The notes under the pieces were generated by a model that saw nothing but the letters and a program-made list of their open reading frames with translations, ran no database searches and had not been told where the DNA came from. 64,000 nt of DNA from an uncultured Oscillospiraceae bacterium. GTDB taxonomy: Bacteria > Bacillota > Clostridia > Oscillospirales > Oscillospiraceae. The stretch covers positions 1 through 64,000 of the forward strand of contig CANRLF010000012.1 in NCBI GenBank assembly GCA_947631395.1, given 5' to 3'. Position numbers and translations under genes: made by a program. Shown in pieces: positions 60,021-64,000 of the stretch (its first letter is position 1; every line of letters begins with the position of its first letter).

Positions 60021-62783
60021 ATGAAAAACACATTTAAAAAGCTCATATGCGCGGCGCTCTGCGTCGTGATGATCGCGGCGACAGCCGCCGTCCCGGTCCT
60101 GGCCGTGGACACCCACAGCCACAGCGAGGTGAAGGCCTTACCTGTGGTCCTCCTGGAGGACGCGGGCGGTGAAACTCCCGCCGATGACGGCCGCTGTGAT
60201 CACAACTGGGTGAACAAGTCCTCCGCCGAGGGCTACAACTGCCAGCTCGGCACCTGCTGGATCCACTACAAGGAGTGTACCAAGTGCGGGGCCCAGCAGC
60301 AGATAGCCTTTAGGGAATTTGACGGCATGAATTTGGGACAGCACCAGTGGGTGGAGAGTACATACAGGTCCGACTGCCCTGACAATCCCACGGTGGAGAA
60401 GCGTTGCAGCATCTGCCACGACACCAAGATCACAGAGGGCGGCCACAAGTGGGTGAAGGACGGCCCGGAGATCCCCGGCGCCTACTGCACCGACAACGCC
60501 TCCCAGAAATACCGTTGCTCCTCCTGCGGAGCGACCAAGACCGAGAATAACGGCTCCAGGGGCAGTCACACCTTTGAGACGGTGGAGACGGAACCCACCT
60601 GCACCGAACCCGGTTACAGGCTCAGCCGTTGCAAGACCTGCGGCTATGAGACGAACCGCACCGTATATAAAAACCCCCTGGGCCACAAGTGGGTAAACGA
60701 CAGCGGCGACCACACCGTGGGCCGCACCTGCTCCGTCTGCGGACTCACCACCAGCGGCACCTCCCACACCTGGTCCGACTGGAAGTCCGACGAGACGAGC
60801 CACTGGGTGGAGTGCACCCAGTGCAAGACCAAGTCCTCCCTGGGCTCCCACGTCTATGTGGGCGGCCGGTGCGACATCTGCGGCAAGACCAAATCAGGCG
60901 GAAGCTCGTGCCAGCACGAGTGGAAGATCACCGGAAGATTCGGAGTCCTCAACCACTATGAGCAGTGTGGCCTGTGCGGCGAGACCAGACAGATCAGCTG
61001 CCGTGAAGCCAACAAGACCAAGCCCAGGAGCTACTGCACCGATCCCCTTTACTGCCAGTGCGGCAACAAGATGCAGGACGGCCAGAAGAACCACAACTTC
61101 GGCACCTGGATCTGCCACGACGATACCCACGAGCACAAGTGCCTGAACATCGGTTGCGGCTACGGCACCGTCGAGCACCACAACATCGTCATCGTGGGCG
61201 GCGTCGCCAAGTGCTCCGTCTGCAGCTTCATAGATAAGACCGTATCCGTGCCCCACAGCCACTCCTACGGCGCGTGGACGGCCGCCAACGGCGGTTGCGT
61301 CAGGCGTTGCACCGACCCCACCTGCGGTGACGTGGTCGTCACCGCCCACACCCTCAGCGCCGCGGACTGCGCCGGGAACGCCACGTGCACAAGGTGCGGA
61401 GCCACCGTAAAGACAACCGCCAACTCCGCAAATCACGTGGGCGGCACCGAGATACGCAACGCCCGGGCGGCGGCGGTGGGCGTGGCCGGCTACACCGGCG
61501 ACACCTGGTGCCTCACCTGCGGGAAGATGGTGTCCCAGGGCACGGCCATAGAGGCCCTGAAGTCCGACCACGTACACACCTATAACGTCACCAAGCACGA
61601 CGCCACCGGCCACTGGCAGGAGTGCCAGTGCGGCGACAGGAAAGCCACCGCCAGGCACACCGGCGGCCAGGCCACCTGCGCCACCCAGGCCGTATGCTCC
61701 GTCTGCGGCGAGAGCTACGGCGAGCTGAACGCCTCCCGGCACGTGGGCGGCACCGAGATCCTCAACGCCCGGGCCGCCGAGGTCGGCGTTGCCGGCTACA
61801 CCGGCGACACACACTGCCTCGGGTGCGGGGCCCTTATGACCCGCGGTCAGGAGATCCCGGCCCTGGCCGAGAGCCACCGGCACACCTACACCCTCCGCTT
61901 TGACTCCACCGCCCACTGGCAGGAGTGCCAGTGCGGCGATAAGAAGGACGTGGCGGAGCACACATACGAGGAGGGCTTCTGCTCCGTTTGCGGCGACGAC
62001 GAGCCCGTCAAGGTGGAGGCCCACGTCCACACCTTCTCCGCCGGCTGGGACTGCGACTCCGTTTCCCACTGGCACACCTGCGCCACCTGCGGCAGTAAGG
62101 CCGACGTGGTTGGCCACGTGTTCACCGACGGCCGTTGCGGCGACTGCGGCATGACTTACAGCCGCTATGAGGGCCTCGCCCACGTGGAGCAGGACAGGAA
62201 GCTCGCCCGGGAACAGCTCACATCCGGCGACAGCGTCATCACGAAATTCGATGACGTCAAGAACGATTGGTACACCCTGGACGTCCAGCGCGTCAACAAC
62301 TACGGCCTTATGAAGGGCACCGGCGACGGCTTCGGCGTGAACAAGACCACCAGCCGTATCGAGATAATGACCATCATCGCCAGGATAAACAACGTGGAGG
62401 GGGCCGACGGCTCCGACTGGACAGCGACTCAGCAGGCCGCCGAGGACTGGGCCGTGGGTAACGGCATCGCCGACGCGGGCTCCCGCGCCGCCGACGTCAG
62501 CCGCGAGGAGCTTGTCCTCATGCTGTGGCGCAATGCCGGCAAGGCCACCGTGGGTACGGACCTGAGCAGGTTCACCGACGCGTCCGCCCTGACGGGCGAC
62601 TCCGTCGAGGCCATGAAATGGGCCGTCAGGGAGAACATCATCACCGGCCGCGAAAGCTCCGACGGCGTTCTCAGCATCGACCCCGCCGCCAGCGCCTCCC
62701 GCGCCGAGATCGCCGCCATCCTCACCCGCTACATCGACGCCACCGCCGGCGACACCATCGACATCGCCGCCATCGAGAAATAA
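60021..62783 (+). CDS. SLH-anchored Cys-x-x-Cys repeat surface protein (920 aa)
   Basis: Signal peptide at residues 1-29. Residues about 58-715 are a chain of small Cys/His modules with paired CxxC knuckles (CTKCGA, CSICHD, CSSCGA, CKTCGY, CSVCGL and so on) and recurring HxW or HTx strings, so a string of zinc-ribbon-like or disulfide-linked units on the cell surface. Within it a module of about 100 residues is duplicated (units begin HVGGTEIRNARAA and HVGGTEILNARAA, each ending HWQECQCGD). Three SLH domains (about 735-915) anchor it. GGAGGGAG precedes the ATG. Related CxxC modules occur in the SLH/transglutaminase protein at 24889-29859. No enzyme domain is seen. Confidence 0.88.
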   Translation: MKNTFKKLICAALCVVMIAATAAVPVLAVDTHSHSEVKALPVVLLEDAGGETPADDGRCDHNWVNKSSAEGYNCQLGTCWIHYKECTKCGAQQQIAFREFDGMNLGQHQWVESTYRSDCPDNPTVEKRCSICHDTKITEGGHKWVKDGPEIPGAYCTDNASQKYRCSSCGATKTENNGSRGSHTFETVETEPTCTEPGYRLSRCKTCGYETNRTVYKNPLGHKWVNDSGDHTVGRTCSVCGLTTSGTSHTWSDWKSDETSHWVECTQCKTKSSLGSHVYVGGRCDICGKTKSGGSSCQHEWKITGRFGVLNHYEQCGLCGETRQISCREANKTKPRSYCTDPLYCQCGNKMQDGQKNHNFGTWICHDDTHEHKCLNIGCGYGTVEHHNIVIVGGVAKCSVCSFIDKTVSVPHSHSYGAWTAANGGCVRRCTDPTCGDVVVTAHTLSAADCAGNATCTRCGATVKTTANSANHVGGTEIRNARAAAVGVAGYTGDTWCLTCGKMVSQGTAIEALKSDHVHTYNVTKHDATGHWQECQCGDRKATARHTGGQATCATQAVCSVCGESYGELNASRHVGGTEILNARAAEVGVAGYTGDTHCLGCGALMTRGQEIPALAESHRHTYTLRFDSTAHWQECQCGDKKDVAEHTYEEGFCSVCGDDEPVKVEAHVHTFSAGWDCDSVSHWHTCATCGSKADVVGHVFTDGRCGDCGMTYSRYEGLAHVEQDRKLAREQLTSGDSVITKFDDVKNDWYTLDVQRVNNYGLMKGTGDGFGVNKTTSRIEIMTIIARINNVEGADGSDWTATQQAAEDWAVGNGIADAGSRAADVSREELVLMLWRNAGKATVGTDLSRFTDASALTGDSVEAMKWAVRENIITGRESSDGVLSIDPAASASRAEIAAILTRYIDATAGDTIDIAAIEK

Positions 62784-62799
62784 AAAAGCAAAAAATATC

Positions 62800-62828
62800 C
62801 GCGGCAAGGGCCACCGGCCCTTGCCGCG
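62800..62828 (-). terminator. Terminator of GNAT gene
   Basis: A perfect 13-bp stem (62800-62812 with 62816-62828). On the minus strand it is followed by ATATTTTTTGCTTTTTTA. The SLH gene ends on the other side, so it may serve both. Confidence 0.85.
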
Positions 62829-62843
62829 AAGTTGTTTAGACCG

Positions 62844-63395
62844 TTATTTAAGCTCAGGGAAGGGGATAAACGGGGCAGGGGAGTCATTTGACTCGTGGAG
62901 GATCTTCTGCATCCAGACCACGTCCACCCAGCGCCCGAGCTTGAAGGCGCACTTTGAAAACCTTGCCACCCGCTCAAAATCGAGGCTCGAGTGGAACTTG
63001 ATGCTCTCCCGGTTCGGGTGGGAGATACACGCCTGCATACTGGCAATGTTCTGACGGCGCAGGATCACCTCAAGCTCCGAATAGAGCATACGCCCGATCC
63101 CAAGGCGGTGGAAGCCGTCCCGGACGTAGACGCTGACCTCGGCGGACCATATGTACGCCACCCTGGAGCGGAAGGCCCCGGCGTAGGCGTAGCCCACTAT
63201 CTGCCCGTCAAGCTCCGCCACCAGATACGGGTACCTCTCAAGAGTCCGGCTCACGCGGTCGGCAAACTCCTGGACTGTGGGCACGTCGTACTCAAAGGTC
63301 ACCGTCGTGCCCGTGACATACGGCGCGTAGATCTCCAGGAGCTCCGGAGCGTCGGAGGGCTTGGCTATTCGTATGGTGGGAGTCCTCGTATCCAT
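62844..63395 (-). CDS. GNAT-family N-acetyltransferase (183 aa)
   Basis: A GNAT acetyltransferase resembling the phosphinothricin acetyltransferase branch: TIRIAKPSDAPELLEIYAPY, VTGTTVTFEYDVP, VEVSVYVRDGFHRLGIGRML-type acetyl-CoA motif (Q/RxxGxG/A reads HRLGIG) and FHSSLDFERVARF. The substrate may be a small amine or herbicide-like compound. True resistance cannot be inferred. AGGAGAGG precedes the ATG. Confidence 0.9.
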   Translation of the reverse strand: MDTRTPTIRIAKPSDAPELLEIYAPYVTGTTVTFEYDVPTVQEFADRVSRTLERYPYLVAELDGQIVGYAYAGAFRSRVAYIWSAEVSVYVRDGFHRLGIGRMLYSELEVILRRQNIASMQACISHPNRESIKFHSSLDFERVARFSKCAFKLGRWVDVVWMQKILHESNDSPAPFIPFPELK

Positions 63396-63498
63396 AAAAG
63401 ACCTCTCCTACTGTATTTTTTTTAGTATAAAACAAAATCCCCCTGAACGGAATAGTAATTTTGCAAAAATGAGGCGGCCATGTTTTACGAAAAATTTG

Positions 63499-63527
63499 TT
63501 GACTTGCCGGGAAGCGGATATTAAAAT
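63499..63527 (+). promoter_or_regulatory. Promoter of rightmost gene
   Basis: TTGACT (63499-63504), 17-base spacer, TAAAAT (63522-63527). Confidence 0.7.
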
Positions 63528-63559
63528 AGGATAAGCAGATAAAAAGGGGGGACAGGTCC

Positions 63560-64000
63560 GTGAGGGTCATCAGGATATACGATGTGGCGCTTCAGTACAT
63601 ATTTATATTCCTGTTCGCCGGGAGCCTGGTGGCCGGGGTATTCAGCTGGCCCTGGTTCATCGTGGCCGCGGTGGCCCTGATCTTGTACTTCGTCTGGGGC
63701 TTTTGGCGGCTCAGGTGCCCCTGGTGCGGGGGACCGGTGGAGGTCAGCGACCTCATCCGGGCGAGGCGCCGCCAGTGCCACTGTCCCGCCTGCGGACATG
63801 AGATCATCGTGGTGACGAAGCTCGGACGCCTGCCCGAGGAGCCGGAGGAGCCAGCGCCCCCGGTGACCCCGGCGGAGCAGGAGCCGGGCTGGCCTGAGGA
63901 CGCCGACAGCCGCCGGAGCTCCCCGACAAGGCGCGAGACCTTCTCGCCCGAGGTGATGGTCGACCCCGACGCCACCATCGAGGAGGCCGTAGCGGCCATA
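63560..64000 (+). CDS. Membrane protein with zinc ribbon, cut by window edge (at least 147 aa)
   Basis: GTG start after GGGGGGAC. Two closely spaced membrane helices (about residues 12-48) are followed by a zinc ribbon (RCPWCGGPVEV, CHCPACGHEIIVV) and a proline/acidic linker (PEEPEEPAPPVTPAEQEP). The frame is still open at base 64000, so the C-terminal domain is missing. The layout (helices then ribbon) is similar to the 103-residue protein at 43620-43931. The family is not identified. Confidence 0.8.
   Translation, partial: MRVIRIYDVALQYIFIFLFAGSLVAGVFSWPWFIVAAVALILYFVWGFWRLRCPWCGGPVEVSDLIRARRRQCHCPACGHEIIVVTKLGRLPEEPEEPAPPVTPAEQEPGWPEDADSRRSSPTRRETFSPEVMVDPDATIEEAVAAI

Noticed and set aside
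60894-62807. 637-codon minus-strand frame opposite the CxxC SLH gene
   Set aside because: Ala/Gly/Val-rich mirror frame. The plus frame has signal peptide, repeats and SLH domains.

Overview
The window looks like part of the chromosome of a GC-rich, spore-forming member of the Clostridia, most likely an Oscillospiraceae-type gut anaerobe. The evidence is three large proteins with S-layer-homology (SLH) cell-wall anchors, sporulation and germination proteins (YpeB, two CotF-like coat proteins), an anaerobic ferrous-iron (feo) operon, Firmicutes-style promoters (TTGACA-17-TATAAT) and AGGAGG ribosome sites, and the PadR/DUF1700/DUF4097 module. No rRNA, tRNA, CRISPR array or complete insertion sequence was found.

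Layout. 1-617: gene-poor, hairpin-rich, possibly remains of a mobile element. 618-6109: lipoprotein, heterodimeric ABC exporter pair, trigger-factor-like chaperone, thioredoxin, and a short ferredoxin:thioredoxin-reductase catalytic-chain homologue, with overlapping starts and stops from the first ABC gene to the thioredoxin. 6265-14639: short AbrB-like protein, MerR regulator and a divergent 2312-residue SLH surface protein whose promoter has a MerR-type 19-bp spacer and whose leader holds a cloverleaf-like inverted repeat. 14898-17074: SLH-anchored D,D-carboxypeptidase-like protein and aquaporin. 17345-20307: feoA-feoA-feoB and a Cys-rich FeoB partner. 20405-24802: CotF-like pair, TspO, NUDIX, murC and cca. 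24889-34070: 1656-residue SLH/transglutaminase-like protein, membrane-anchored C39 peptidase, and a two-component system with a membrane protein.

34205-43512: HAD hydrolase, DUF1294, a MerR-RDD membrane fusion, a block of dispersed intergenic repeats, ypeB, gltX, and an FHA-FtsW/RodA fusion overlapping a penicillin-binding protein. 43620-50903: zinc-ribbon membrane protein, membrane XRE regulator, PadR/DUF1700/DUF4097 operon, MATE exporter, LacI regulator, nitrilase-family amidase and a TfoX-N protein. 51.0-54.7 kb is visibly more AT-rich and holds orphan genes (SMI1/KNR4, a small membrane protein, a membrane-tethered HTH protein, DUF2812), decayed sequence and tandem duplications. 54806-64000: plsY, uppP, ftsK, an unknown membrane protein, a 920-residue CxxC-repeat SLH protein, a GNAT acetyltransferase and a zinc-ribbon membrane protein cut by the window edge.

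The main themes are the cell envelope (SLH proteins, PBPs, FtsW, UppP, MurC, FtsK), metal and redox handling (Feo, Trx/FTR), and membrane-linked regulation (MerR-RDD, XRE-TM, HTH-TM, FHA-FtsW). The least ordinary items are the exporter/chaperone/Trx/FTR cluster, the MerR-RDD gene with its own 19-bp-spacer promoter, a near-identical 18-bp motif upstream of both the response regulator and the C39 peptidase gene, and the ypeB ribosome site embedded in the gltX terminator hairpin.
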